64,000 bases of DNA from Paenibacillus sp. Marseille-Q4541 (GCF_018310695.1 NZ_JAGXCY010000026.1:1-64000); one strand, 5' to 3'. Counted from the stretch's first letter, positions 54,414 to 63,265 are shown. Numbers and translations are program-made. Notes: generated by a model not told the origin, from the sequence alone.

Positions 54414-55490
54414 ATTATAACTTGTGACGAGGTTATTCAAATCGCTGATGCATATTTAGTTTCATTAGTATCAGACATGTACGGGTTGGAAGGTTACGAA
54501 ATCAAACCGGTTAAGGCACATTCCGGAGGACGTAATGTCGTTTATAATTGTGAGAAAGAGGATGCTGAAGCAAGAATACTCAGAATCTCCTTCTTAAATG
54601 ACAGAAGCCTGGAAGACATACTGGCTGAAGTTGAATATAACAGATATTTATTCGAGCATGGTGGCAGTGTCCCGGATGTAATCCGCTCCATAAAGGGGAA
54701 TCTGCTAGAAGAGATAACTCATGATGATCACACCTTTTTTATCTGCTTGTTTGAAAAGGCTAGAGGGAAAAAGCTGGTGGATAATAATTATCGGTATCGA
54801 GAAGAAGTTCCTATTACCGAATATTATTATAACTGTGGTAAAGTTTTGGGCAAACTGCATCAATTGTCAAAAGAATATACTCCTGTTCATTATCGGTATC
54901 ATTTCTTTGATAAATACAATGTCGAATATATTAATAAACTGATACCTGATTCCTTAACTCTGCTGAAAGAGAAGTTGGCAAATCTCCTAACAACCTTAGA
55001 AGGATTGGACAGAAACGATGAGATTTTTGGTATGATCCATTTTGATTTCAACGATGGGAATTATATGATAGATTTTGATACTGGGCAAATCACTGTATAT
55101 GATTTCGATAATTCATGTTTCGGTTGGTATATGTATGACTTGGCAGATCTCTGGAGAAGTGGAGTAGGATGGATAACTACAGAACCAGACGTGGAGAAAC
55201 GCAAAAAGTTTATGGATGATTATTTTAGTACAGCGCTCGAGGGATACAGATCAGAGACTAAGATCGATGAATCGATGCTGGAGAAACTGCCCTTATTTAT
55301 TAAGGTTGCCCTCATGGAACAAATTGTAGACGGATTCGAGTGGATGAGGAATAATGGTGGAAAGATGGAATGTGATGAGGAATTGTCATATTGCATAAAA
55401 TGCTTGGAAGACGATATCCCGTATATGGGATTTTTCGATGAGATTTTCTCGTGTGAAGAACCCTTTGAGTATGAGGTGCGAAATATTTAA
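54414..55490 (+). CDS. APH-family phosphotransferase, apparent non-AUG start
   Basis: About 358 residues of the aminoglycoside phosphotransferase/choline kinase fold. The catalytic loop is MIHFDFNDGNYMIDFD and the metal-binding site ITVYDFDNSCFGW. The first in-frame ATG is 54477, but it has no ribosome site. Upstream codons stay open and read TCDEVIQIADAYLVSLVSD, a typical N-terminal helix of the family. AAGGAGGAG at 54402-54410 points to ATT 54414 or ATA 54417. The start is thus probably a rare codon or a mutated ATG. The substrate may be a drug, a sugar or an amino alcohol; it is not decided by sequence. Confidence 0.82.
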   Translation: MITCDEVIQIADAYLVSLVSDMYGLEGYEIKPVKAHSGGRNVVYNCEKEDAEARILRISFLNDRSLEDILAEVEYNRYLFEHGGSVPDVIRSIKGNLLEEITHDDHTFFICLFEKARGKKLVDNNYRYREEVPITEYYYNCGKVLGKLHQLSKEYTPVHYRYHFFDKYNVEYINKLIPDSLTLLKEKLANLLTTLEGLDRNDEIFGMIHFDFNDGNYMIDFDTGQITVYDFDNSCFGWYMYDLADLWRSGVGWITTEPDVEKRKKFMDDYFSTALEGYRSETKIDESMLEKLPLFIKVALMEQIVDGFEWMRNNGGKMECDEELSYCIKCLEDDIPYMGFFDEIFSCEEPFEYEVRNI

Positions 55491-55872
55491 TAGTCGGACG
55501 ACTAGACATAGCCACTTTAGAAGTCGCCTATATGGGCGGCTTTTTTTGTTCCCTTTGCAGTAAAGGACACGAACATGATTCAATTACTGATGAGAAGGAT
55601 AACAAGGGAAGTTAATGTTTCTACAGCATGAATTCGTCTGAAAAGTTTTTAATCTTATGCATCAAAAACTGTACAATCTGACTAGTTAAGCAAAGGGTAA
55701 AGTGATATTCTGCTAAAGAGGAGATGATCATATGTTTGAAAAGGATCGTTTCGACCAGTTCAATCAACTAGAAAATGGCTCATTACTATGTACAAGTTTA
55801 TAAATTTATTAAAAATGGTATTTCAGATCAAACGGCATAATGGACACATTCATAAGGAGGGGAAACTTAGAT
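55491..55872. other. Intergenic stretch with terminator and a very short ORF
   Basis: After the terminator at 55518-55549 there is an ORF at 55732-55803 with a good GAGGAG site that would encode 23 residues (MFEKDRFDQFNQLENGS...). It could be a leader peptide or the head of a lost gene. Nothing else is seen before the ABC ATPase gene. Confidence 0.35.
55518..55549 (+). terminator. Terminator after the APH-like gene
   Basis: AGAAGTCGCC, loop TATAT, GGGCGGCTT, then TTTTTG. It resembles the hairpin at 29599-29630. Confidence 0.85.
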
Positions 55873-56658
55873 ATGATTATATCACTCAAAAATGTATCAT
55901 GGCGACGTGATACGACGATGATTTTGCGCGATATAAATTGGGAAGTGAAAAAAGGGCAACACTGGTGTATCGTTGGTCTGAACGGATCAGGCAAGACGAC
56001 GATGCTGAACGTCGTGAACGGCTATATTTGGCCGACGGCGGGGCAGGTCGAAGTGTTGGGCCATAGCTTCGGCGATGTGGATTTGAGAGAACTACGCAAA
56101 CGAATCGGTTGGGTCAGCACCTCCCTGCAGCAGAAGCTGCACGGACATCAGACTGCGCTAACCATCGTCCTCAGCGGAAAATTCGCGACGATCGGTCTGT
56201 ATGACAAGACAAATGAAGAAGATATAAAGCAAGCCGAAGAGTTGATGGGATTTTTAGACTGCTCTTCCTTGGCTGCTCGTACATACGATACCTTGTCACA
56301 AGGACAGCGTCAGAAAGTCCTTATTGCACGTGCACTAATGGCCAATCCAGACCTATTGATCCTTGATGAGCCATGCACGGGACTTGATATTTTTGCCCGA
56401 GAACAGCTGCTACAGATGATCGAGAAGATTACAAAGCAACCTGGTGGACCCACCTTATTGTATGTGACGCATCATATCGAAGAGATAACTCCATGCTTCA
56501 CGCATACGCTGCTCGTGAAGAGCGGAGAAATCTACAAAGGGGATGAGACGCTAAAATGCTTGCAGTCTGATGTGTTGAGCGATTTCTTTGATACCCCCGT
56601 TGAAGTGCAAGAACACCATAACCGCAAGTGGCTTACCCTTGCCGGTGATAAGTATTAA
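55873..56658 (+). CDS. Stand-alone ABC ATPase (YlmA/ModF-like)
   Basis: A 261-residue ABC ATPase with Walker A GLNGSGKTT, signature LSQGQRQK, Walker B LLILDEPCTGLD and switch histidine in VTHHIEE. The HWCIVGLNGSGKTTMLNVV context is that of the YlmA-type family, often encoded without a permease. ATG 55873 is chosen since AAGGAGGGG precedes it; an earlier ATG at 55840 would contain that site. No transporter partner nearby, so the function is open. Confidence 0.88.
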   Translation: MIISLKNVSWRRDTTMILRDINWEVKKGQHWCIVGLNGSGKTTMLNVVNGYIWPTAGQVEVLGHSFGDVDLRELRKRIGWVSTSLQQKLHGHQTALTIVLSGKFATIGLYDKTNEEDIKQAEELMGFLDCSSLAARTYDTLSQGQRQKVLIARALMANPDLLILDEPCTGLDIFAREQLLQMIEKITKQPGGPTLLYVTHHIEEITPCFTHTLLVKSGEIYKGDETLKCLQSDVLSDFFDTPVEVQEHHNRKWLTLAGDKY

Positions 56659-56664
56659 CATCCC

Positions 56665-56716
56665 ATTCAATAACAAAAGCTGCCAAGCAATCGCTTGTCA
56701 GCTTTTGTTATTGAAT
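56665..56716 (+). terminator. Terminator after the ABC ATPase
   Basis: ATTCAATAACAAAAGCTG and CAGCTTTTGTTATTGAAT form a perfect 18-bp stem around a 16-base loop. Confidence 0.88.
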
Positions 56717-56832
56717 GCCGTAAAGGACAAGAATTTGCAATCTAATAGAAGGATTTAAATTTAGATGTGTTTCTTAGTATTGGATTCAGTTCGATTCTTT
56801 ATAGAAAAAGAGATGAGTGATTACAATTATAG

Positions 56833-56863
56833 TTGACCTAGAGTTAAATCGAGGGGGTATGGT
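56833..56863 (+). promoter_or_regulatory. MerR-type promoter of the acetyltransferase gene
   Basis: TTGACC, a 19-base spacer and TATGGT form a long-spacer promoter typical of MerR activation. The spacer carries TAGAGTTAA, shared with the sites at 58101-58118 and 58230-58260. Confidence 0.78.
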
Positions 56864-56909
56864 AAAAAGAAGTTCTATCCTAAAAAGAAATGTAAAGGGT
56901 GATGTGCAA

Positions 56910-57476
56910 ATGAATAAAGGTATTTTTGAAAGAGACCGCTCAGGTGAAGTGATTTCAATTAGTGACCCTGAGTTTTATAAAATGAGTGAAGCTATTGAAC
57001 GAGCACAAAAGCTGATTGCAGAATTGAATACAGGATATCATAGCGCACAGAAAGTAAGAGATCTATTCAGTCAGCTAACGGGAGAAATAGTGGATGAAAC
57101 GTTTGAATTACTGCCCCCGTTTTACACGGATTATGGTCAAAATATCCGAGTTGGGAAAGAGGTGTTTATCAACCAAGGTTGCACCTTCATGGATCGAGGA
57201 GGCATAACAATTGAAGATCATGTATTGATTGCTCCTAAAGTCAATCTCGTGACGATTAATCATCCGGTCAGTCCTTCCCAAAGAAGATCGACCATTTCAA
57301 ATCCCATTGTCATTAAAAAAGGTGCCTGGATTGGAATCGCGGCAACCATTATGCCAGGTGTAACAGTCGGTGAGAATTCCATTATATCGGCAGGAGCGGT
57401 AGTGACAAAAGATGTCCCTGCCAACACGATAATGGCTGGTGTACCTGCAAAAGTGATAAAAACGATAGAAGATTAA
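56910..57476 (+). CDS. Left-handed beta-helix acetyltransferase (maltose/galactoside acetyltransferase type)
   Basis: A 188-residue hexapeptide-repeat acetyltransferase. The N-terminal helical segment (YKMSEAIERAQKLIAELNTG) is followed by beta-helix coils including NQGCTFMDRGGITIEDHVLI, the catalytic-site VTINHPVSP and WIGIAATIMPGVTVGENSII, ending in AGVPAKVIK. ATG 56910 is chosen because a MerR-type promoter occupies the upstream part of the longer frame. It transfers acetyl from acetyl-CoA to a sugar or other small hydroxyl compound. The shared operator links it to the MerR and alcohol dehydrogenase genes. Confidence 0.9.
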   Translation: MNKGIFERDRSGEVISISDPEFYKMSEAIERAQKLIAELNTGYHSAQKVRDLFSQLTGEIVDETFELLPPFYTDYGQNIRVGKEVFINQGCTFMDRGGITIEDHVLIAPKVNLVTINHPVSPSQRRSTISNPIVIKKGAWIGIAATIMPGVTVGENSIISAGAVVTKDVPANTIMAGVPAKVIKTIED

Positions 57477-57593
57477 CACTTAGAATGACAGGAGGTTTAT
57501 GATTAATTTCCTATTTAAAAAAGGACAATTAATCACATGGTTGAGTGTCTTTAATATGTCAAACTATTTCAGGATACTCTTCGGTCACACGGT

Positions 57594-57633
57594 AACAAAG
57601 AGCCTAAAGTCTATAGACCTTAGGCTCTTTGTT
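57594..57633. terminator. Two-way terminator between acetyltransferase and MerR gene
   Basis: AACAAAGAGCCTAA and TTAGGCTCTTTGTT are perfect arms around AGTCTATAGACC. It serves converging genes on both strands. Confidence 0.88.
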
Positions 57634-57654
57634 ACGACAGTTAGTATGATGTTA

Positions 57655-58068
57655 TTAACTAGTAATAAAATTCCTCATTTTATTGTTTTTATGAATCTCT
57701 TCCGTTCCAGCATCGAGGGCAGTCTTGTAATAAGAACGTTTATGTTCAATGACTTCCAAGGTCTTTTGTAGTTCTTCCATTTGTGCTTCTACACTAGCCT
57801 TACGTTCCGTAAACATGTCATATCTTTCTTGTAATGTGGAATCACCCTCGGAACACCATTCAATGAAATCCTTGATATCCTTAATCGGCATTCCAGTAGA
57901 CTTAAGACATTGAATGACCTTTAAAAAGTCGATGTCTGATTCTTTGAATTTTCGCACGCCGCTAGCGGTACGCTCTACAAAAGGCATGAGTCCTTCCTTG
58001 TCGTAGTAACGTAAGGTATACACTGTCAAATTCAATTCCTTTGCCACTTCACTGATAGAATACGTCAT
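57655..58068 (-). CDS. MerR family regulator, AdhR/NmlR-like
   Basis: A 137-residue MerR regulator. The helix-turn-helix starts YSISEVAKELNLTVYTLRYY, and the wing has GVRKFKESDI. C54 in VIQCLKSTGM lies where AdhR/NmlR proteins keep an electrophile-sensing cysteine, which would suit a response to formaldehyde or methylglyoxal. The helix from 90 to 120 forms the dimer coiled coil. It diverges from the alcohol dehydrogenase gene, as AdhR does in Bacillus. Its own upstream region holds a copy of the shared operator. Confidence 0.88.
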   Translation of the reverse strand: MTYSISEVAKELNLTVYTLRYYDKEGLMPFVERTASGVRKFKESDIDFLKVIQCLKSTGMPIKDIKDFIEWCSEGDSTLQERYDMFTERKASVEAQMEELQKTLEVIEHKRSYYKTALDAGTEEIHKNNKMRNFITS

Positions 58069-58100
58069 TCAAGTTCCCCTTTTCTTACTGGCATAGACTT

Positions 58101-58118
58101 CGAGTTAACTCTAGGATC
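58101..58118 (-). promoter_or_regulatory. MerR operator before the merR gene
   Basis: Read on the minus strand, GATCCTAGAGTTAACTCG holds the same TAGAGTTAACT core as the other two sites, followed by a TATGCC at about 18 bases, suggesting autoregulation. Confidence 0.6.
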
Positions 58119-58229
58119 TTTGGGGATTTTATCATGCTGTATATGGGATGTCAAAGTTAACATAACCACAAAGCAGTGAAGACCTTTCATTTTCAAGCAT
58201 CCTGAGAGTATCAATTTTCCAAAGACAGT

Positions 58230-58260
58230 TGACCTAGAGTTAACTAGAGGGATTAAGATG
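58230..58260 (+). promoter_or_regulatory. MerR-type promoter of the alcohol dehydrogenase gene
   Basis: TTGACC, a 19-base spacer with TAGAGTTAACTAGAGG and TAAGAT. The over-long spacer is the mark of MerR-controlled promoters. The transcript would have a leader of about 100 bases. Confidence 0.8.
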
Positions 58261-58369
58261 GTTTTGCAAGAGAAAACAGGGATGATTTCAATGAAATTGA
58301 AGCTGAGACATGTACTTATACCCACGGGCGTAATTCTCTTGAAAAAAGATAACCTTAGGAGGTTTTATT

Positions 58370-59410
58370 ATGATAACTGCTAAAGCAAGAGCTGTAGATG
58401 GTCCACACCAATCGTTTCGGTCAGCTGAAATTAAACGACGTGATCTCGATTTGCATGATGTCCTGATCGAAATTAAATATGCTGGCATATGCCACTCCGA
58501 TATCCATACTGCTCATGGCGAATGGGGGCAAGTCAACTATCCTCTCGTACCTGGACATGAGATTGCAGGAATTGTCACTGAAGTAGGAGCTGAAGTTTCA
58601 AAGTACAAAGTTGGTGATCGAGTTGGGGTTGGATGTATGGTTGACTCCTGTGGAGAATGTGTTAACTGCCGCCAAGGAGAAGAGCAATACTGTCTCAAAG
58701 GAAATATTCCTACTTACGCTGGTGTCGATAAATACGGAGAACCTACACAAGGCGGATATTCCACTCACATTGTCGTAACGGAAGACTTCATCGTCCGAAT
58801 TCCTGACAACATAGAGCTTGATGCCGCTGCACCTCTACTTTGCGCAGGTATTACGACATACTCGCCGCTACATCATTGGGGAGCTGGTCCAGGTAAGAAA
58901 GTAGCAGTTGTAGGTATGGGCGGACTTGGTCATATGGCTGTGAAAATTGCACATGCCATGGGTGCAGAGGTAACGGTTCTGTCGCAGTCATTGAAGAAAA
59001 AGGACGATGGTTTGCAATTCGGGGCTGATCACTACTACGCTACTAGCGATCCAGAAACTTTCGAAAAACTTGCGGGGTCCTTTGATTTAATTATTAACAC
59101 GGTAAGTGCGAATATCGACATTAATGCTTATTTCGCACTACTCACTCTGGATGGTACTTTGGTTAACGTGGGTGCTCCTGGGGAACCTTTATCCGTAAAC
59201 GTAATGTCCCTCATTGGTCATCGTCGTTCGTTTGCAGGTTCAATGATCGGGGGCATTCGTGAGACTCAGGAAATGCTGGAATTCTGTGCAAAACATAACA
59301 TCGTCCCTGAGATTGAAATTATTTCAGCTGACCAAATTGATGAAGCCTACAAACGTGTGTTAGCTTCAGATGTAAAGTACAGATTTGTTATTGATACAGA
59401 CACAATGTGA
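58370..59410 (+). CDS. Zinc-dependent alcohol/aldehyde dehydrogenase (CAD family)
   Basis: A 346-residue medium-chain dehydrogenase of the YahK/cinnamyl alcohol dehydrogenase type. The catalytic zinc cysteine and histidine lie in GICHSDIHTAHGEWG and GHEIAG. Structural zinc cysteines are in CGECVNCRQGEEQYC. The cofactor loop is GMGGLGHMAVK and the next strand ends VLSQSLKKK, a set-up that prefers NADP(H). GGAGG lies a few bases before the ATG. Linked to an AdhR-like regulator, it probably reduces toxic aldehydes. Confidence 0.93.
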   Translation: MITAKARAVDGPHQSFRSAEIKRRDLDLHDVLIEIKYAGICHSDIHTAHGEWGQVNYPLVPGHEIAGIVTEVGAEVSKYKVGDRVGVGCMVDSCGECVNCRQGEEQYCLKGNIPTYAGVDKYGEPTQGGYSTHIVVTEDFIVRIPDNIELDAAAPLLCAGITTYSPLHHWGAGPGKKVAVVGMGGLGHMAVKIAHAMGAEVTVLSQSLKKKDDGLQFGADHYYATSDPETFEKLAGSFDLIINTVSANIDINAYFALLTLDGTLVNVGAPGEPLSVNVMSLIGHRRSFAGSMIGGIRETQEMLEFCAKHNIVPEIEIISADQIDEAYKRVLASDVKYRFVIDTDTM

Positions 59411-59503
59411 GTTGTGCTGATAAGTGATGTAAGTGATTCTAGTGAAATTATCTATGATCTACCACCATTGAAAAATCACGTTTTAGTGTCTTTTCGTATG
59501 ATC

Positions 59504-59541
59504 AGGTTAGCCAGAACTTTCTGGCTAGCCTTTTTTTATTT
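59504..59541 (+). terminator. Terminator after the alcohol dehydrogenase
   Basis: AGGTTAGCCAGA, loop ACTT, TCTGGCTAGCCT and seven T; one mismatch in the stem. Confidence 0.9.
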
Positions 59542-59586
59542 AGCAACTCGACAATCTAAAACGATATTAGTTTTAACTGGCACTGC

Positions 59587-60549
59587 TTATGGGCAGTATA
59601 AGGTTAATCTCTCTTGTAAACCTTCTAAGACTTCTTGCGGCACTTTCCTAACCTTAATATCCCCACCTAGGAAAAGTAGCCAATTAGTAATTTCAGCCAC
59701 TTCTTCTGAATTATGAACATTGATATAAGTCTTTAGAAGGGCTGTGGTTTGGTAGGGATTTGTATAGGAAATTGAAACTTTTAATGGATGGTATTTTTTA
59801 AACTGGGCAATCGCCTTTGGACCAAGTTCAAGGACAAGGTTGATTATTTCTTCCTGCTTACTTAGTTGTTCTAAAATCCTTTTCTTACTCACCCTTTTTT
59901 TGGTAGGGTATGGTTCAACATTGGTGAGATTGTCGACCGGTAAAATCCGCCTTTTTTCTTCCTCTAAATCAAAAACTTCAATTAGCCATAGGCTTTTTTT
60001 ATGATGAAGGTGCAAGAGATACATTGGATAAGACTTTATTACATTCTCTTCTTTGACAGTAACCAATATATAGTTATCCAAAAGAAGAATCTGGATGAGT
60101 TTTTCTAACATGGGATGGGGAAGGTCTGATAGATCAAGCAAGTCGGGATTATGGGGATTGGTCCCTTCAAAAAGCAATAGTTGATTTAAAAGTACAAGGT
60201 CATCCTGCTGGTTTTCTGAGATGAGACCCAGTAATTTTTCGGCTAAAGACTGACGACTCTTTAGATACGGGAGTTGTTGATTTCTTGTGGCCATAAAAGC
60301 AATAAAAAGAGCTTTAATTTCATTATCCGTAAAGCGGACAGTGGGGAGGACAGAGTTGCTCATGACAAAATAACCACCATCCCTCCCGACTTCAGCGACA
60401 AGTGGCATCCCCATGGCTTCAATTTCTCTGATATCTCGAATGGCTGTCGAACGAGAGATGTTAAATTCTCGCATGATTTCAGAAATGGTAAAGTGGGCAC
60501 GGTTGTTAATATACCGCATGATAATATTGATCCGTTCAACTTTTTTCAT
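59587..60549 (-). CDS. WYL-domain regulator (YafY type)
   Basis: A 320-residue regulator. Residues 1-60 form a winged helix (INNRAHFTISEIMREFNISR; STAIRDIREIEAMGMPL). The WYL-like domain from about 130 has LHHKKSLWLIEVFDLEEEKR, and a WCX-type tail follows. It diverges from the GyrI-like gene at 60657, as commonly found, and likely controls it. The ligand is unknown. Confidence 0.88.
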   Translation of the reverse strand: MKKVERINIIMRYINNRAHFTISEIMREFNISRSTAIRDIREIEAMGMPLVAEVGRDGGYFVMSNSVLPTVRFTDNEIKALFIAFMATRNQQLPYLKSRQSLAEKLLGLISENQQDDLVLLNQLLLFEGTNPHNPDLLDLSDLPHPMLEKLIQILLLDNYILVTVKEENVIKSYPMYLLHLHHKKSLWLIEVFDLEEEKRRILPVDNLTNVEPYPTKKRVSKKRILEQLSKQEEIINLVLELGPKAIAQFKKYHPLKVSISYTNPYQTTALLKTYINVHNSEEVAEITNWLLFLGGDIKVRKVPQEVLEGLQERLTLYCP

Positions 60550-60656
60550 CTGGCCCCCCTAAACAGTATCATATTTTGACATGATTTAAGGCTATTATAA
60601 ACCTATCAAGTGAAAAGACAAATCAATTGATAAAATGAAAGAGGACGGTGCTAAAT

Positions 60657-61136
60657 ATGCAAAATTATACCATTGAGGAAAAAGACAGCTTTATCGTTTT
60701 AGGTATTGGAACGGAGCTCAAGAGCGATTACACAGATTATGTTGGCATTAACAAGGAAAAGGCCGACTTTTGGCAAACCATCAAACAAGATGGAAGGCTT
60801 GAAACTTTAAAGGCTATAGCTACAAATAACTACATTTTTGCAGTGAACGAAGCGGTAAATAACAAGATGATGCATTATGCTGGCGTTATGACAGAGGAAA
60901 CATTACCAGAAGCAACCAGAGTGATTCAATTCCCTAAAGGTGAATACTTAGTTGTTAAAGGGGAAGGGATTACAGCGGAAGAGTTGAGTAATATGCTTAC
61001 AGGTATTGCTTTTGGTCAAGCTTTGCCAGAAGCAAAGGATGTTGCCTATGTTGGTGGGCCGAATACAACGGTTGAGATGGGGCAGCGAAACGGCTTAGTG
61101 TTTGGTGAAATGTGGATTCCAGTGGTTAGGAAATAA
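60657..61136 (+). CDS. GyrI-like small-molecule-binding protein
   Basis: A 159-residue protein of the GyrI-like/effector-binding (SHS2-type) family, with two repeats seen as IVLGIGTEL and YLVVKGEGITAEELSNML. ATG 60657 suits GAGGACGG better than the GTG nine bases upstream. Stand-alone forms bind or hydrolyse hydrophobic cations or electrophiles. It is divergent from the WYL regulator. Confidence 0.82.
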   Translation: MQNYTIEEKDSFIVLGIGTELKSDYTDYVGINKEKADFWQTIKQDGRLETLKAIATNNYIFAVNEAVNNKMMHYAGVMTEETLPEATRVIQFPKGEYLVVKGEGITAEELSNMLTGIAFGQALPEAKDVAYVGGPNTTVEMGQRNGLVFGEMWIPVVRK

Positions 61137-61142
61137 AGAGAA

Positions 61143-61330
61143 GCTTCCGATGCGAGTTTTGCCGAAGCAGGTTCTAAGAAGACATGCTCGCAAAACTTTA
61201 GTGAATGCTTCCGATGCGAGTTTTGTCCGAAGCAGGTTCTAGAAGGAATGCTTGCAAAACTTTAGTGAATGCTTCCGATGCGAGTTTTGCACGAAGCAGG
61301 TTCTAAGAAGACATGCTCGCAAAACTTTTA
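61143..61330. repeat. Three tandem 64-bp repeats
   Basis: Copies begin at 61143, 61207 and 61271, each with GCTTCCGATGCGAGTTTTG, then CGAAGCAGGTTCTA and, at the end, GCAAAACTTTA. Spacing is exactly 64 bases. Copies 1 and 3 are almost identical; copy 2 differs at about eight positions. AGTTTTGC and GCAAAACT inside each unit can pair into a hairpin. The array ends just before the ribosome site of the next gene. Confidence 0.9.
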
Positions 61331-61342
61331 GGAGGGATGAAA

Positions 61343-61807
61343 ATGTCCTATATCGTTGATTTTAAAAATGTGTCTACGGTTGGTTTAGAGTCTTCACCAG
61401 TAGCAGAAGCGCTTGCTGGTTTACGAGCGAATGAAGCCCGTTATTTTATGAACAAATACAAACATGAATTTACGGTTGTATCTGCTAGTGAGAGCCAGGA
61501 GACCCTTGATTATGTGAACCAAATTTTGAAAAAAGAACGAGATATTGAGTTTGCAGCCAAACCTTTAGAAACATCGCGTTTTCAAGTTGAAAATATTCAA
61601 TTTGCCTACGTCTTTTACGAAGATGGTCTTGGACTCAATGTCATGTATACGGTTGATGACCCTAAGAAGCGTGCTGTTGGTTTTAAGCTTTCTGAGGGGA
61701 TGGAGGTACCAAAGGAATTAGAAGGGAAATTTAAGTTTGCCAGACAGAAATCTAAACTTGCTGGAACCATTCGGGGTTCGTTTTTTGTAATTAAAGGTGA
61801 ATATTAA
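61343..61807 (+). CDS. Conserved hypothetical protein
   Basis: A 154-residue soluble protein, not recognised. It starts MSYIVDFKNVSTVGL and has a mixed alpha/beta look with conserved-looking stretches ALAGLRANEARYFMNKYKHE and FAYVFYEDGLGLNVMY. ATG 61343 is set by AGGAGGG at 61330-61336. No cysteine, signal peptide or membrane helix is present. It follows the tandem repeats, which must lie in its leader or promoter region, and may be co-transcribed with the GyrI-like gene. Confidence 0.75.
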   Translation: MSYIVDFKNVSTVGLESSPVAEALAGLRANEARYFMNKYKHEFTVVSASESQETLDYVNQILKKERDIEFAAKPLETSRFQVENIQFAYVFYEDGLGLNVMYTVDDPKKRAVGFKLSEGMEVPKELEGKFKFARQKSKLAGTIRGSFFVIKGEY

Positions 61808-62383
61808 AATGTTCCACTACAGTGGGGAACTGACCACATAAAGTAAGACAATTAAAACACCTATCTGTATCTAACTGAATTATCCCTTCGGAAAAATGGA
61901 ATACCTCTTTGGAGAACCTTGGATTTATACCAAGGTTCTCTTTTCTTTAATTGGCACATAGTATTTGCCGATTAGATGAACAAGTAGATATATTATACAG
62001 CGATATATGAATAAATTATGTAATAGTAATGCAGAAATTGGCACCATTCATAGTAATTTATTTCGGATAACATTTCGCCTTTATGCTTTTAGGGAAAGAG
62101 TGAGTTGCACACCTCAGACTCCTAAAAAATTGGAAAACTTCCTATAATCTCATCTCCTGTTCACACTCTCCCTTTGAAAAGGAATTTTTATAACAATCGC
62201 GAGATCGTATAGCCAATATCCAAATGTGTCTTGAATATAACGTGTATGTGTGCTAAGTCTTTATTCAAGCTTATCGCCCATTCCTGATGATTACGCCCTC
62301 ATTGTACAAAAATTTATCCCATTTGACTTTCCAATTTACATCTAATAGGATCAGAAACATATAATAGAAGAGGTTGTGTAAAC
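61808..62383. other. Intergenic stretch with terminator, no gene
   Basis: The terminator at 61912-61947 is the only clear element. GTTCCACTACAGTGGGGAAC at 61811-61830 is a small inverted repeat; with the neighbouring GACCACATAAAGTAAGACA it faintly recalls an IS end, but no transposase piece is present. The rest is AT-rich and includes the promoter of the AraC gene. Confidence 0.4.
61912..61947 (+). terminator. Terminator after the hypothetical gene
   Basis: GAGAACCTTGG and CCAAGGTTCTC form a perfect 11-bp stem around ATTTATA, followed by TTTTCTTT. Confidence 0.88.
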
Positions 62384-63265
62384 ATGGTTGCAGAACATAT
62401 CAAAAATGAACGTTGGGTACACTTTGTAGATTGGGAACTTGGCCCTGCGTCTCGTGTTAAGGATTTAGTTCTCTTGGGATATGACCATTTCAACAAGGCA
62501 ACACCTTTAACGAGTCATATACATGAAGATGCATATGAGTTTGTCTATGTTGATCAGGGGGCTGTCGATTGGGAAGTTGGCGAAGAATCCCATCGTACGA
62601 ATGCGCAGCATATCATTCATACAAGACCGAGCGAGCTTCACCGTGCCAGCTTTGATTACATTGGACCATCTACAATTTGGTGGATGATTATTCGTGATCC
62701 TGCTCGAGAGAAAGATTGGTTTGGTCTCCAAGAGGAAGAGCGTCAGATTTTCGTCAGATGGATGCAGAGTTGTCCTCGCATTCAATTGGTAAGTAAAGAT
62801 GTTGTAATTTATTTCAAACGATTGAAAGAGCTTCTTCAGCAGCAAGGTACAGAGTTACTTGAATTTCAGATTCGTCATTACGTTCTGGAGCTTTTGCTGC
62901 ATATTCTGCATCATCCGCAGCATGTAATACAATCCCCAAACATGCATAATTACACGGAGTTACTGAAAGAAAGACTTCAGCAGAATCCTATTGAACGATA
63001 CTCGATTGGACAGCTCGCGAAGGAGATGGGGTTAAGCGAGTCGCATTTTTATCGCGTGTTCCGAGAAACAAATGGACAATCGCCTACGTCGTATATGGAG
63101 CGAGTTCGCATGGACTATGCATGTCAAATATTGAAGGAATCGAAGATGTCGATAACGGATATCGCAATGGAACTTGGCTTCAAGACGAGCCAGCATTTTT
63201 CTACGGTATTCAAAAAAGTGATTGGTGTGACGCCTAAAGCGTGGAGGATACAAAATGGGTGTTGA
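62384..63265 (+). CDS. AraC family regulator
   Basis: A 293-residue AraC regulator. The N-terminal cupin domain has HIHEDAYEFVYVDQG, where the histidine and glutamate may bind metal or ligand. The two C-terminal helix-turn-helix motifs are YSIGQLAKEMGLSESHFYRV and ITDIAMELGFKTSQHFSTV, ending in GVTPKAWR. Such proteins control sugar uptake genes, but the target is not within the window. Region 63266-63486 after it has no gene. Confidence 0.92.
   Translation: MVAEHIKNERWVHFVDWELGPASRVKDLVLLGYDHFNKATPLTSHIHEDAYEFVYVDQGAVDWEVGEESHRTNAQHIIHTRPSELHRASFDYIGPSTIWWMIIRDPAREKDWFGLQEEERQIFVRWMQSCPRIQLVSKDVVIYFKRLKELLQQQGTELLEFQIRHYVLELLLHILHHPQHVIQSPNMHNYTELLKERLQQNPIERYSIGQLAKEMGLSESHFYRVFRETNGQSPTSYMERVRMDYACQILKESKMSITDIAMELGFKTSQHFSTVFKKVIGVTPKAWRIQNGC

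Noticed and set aside
59414..59716. Plus-strand frame after the alcohol dehydrogenase
   Set aside because: It runs through a strong terminator and into the end of the WYL gene on the other strand.
61143..61330. CRISPR array
   Set aside because: The units repeat end to end with no variable spacers, there are only three copies, and no cas gene is nearby.
61811..61860. Possible insertion sequence end
   Set aside because: Only a short inverted repeat is present; no transposase remnant or target duplication could be seen.
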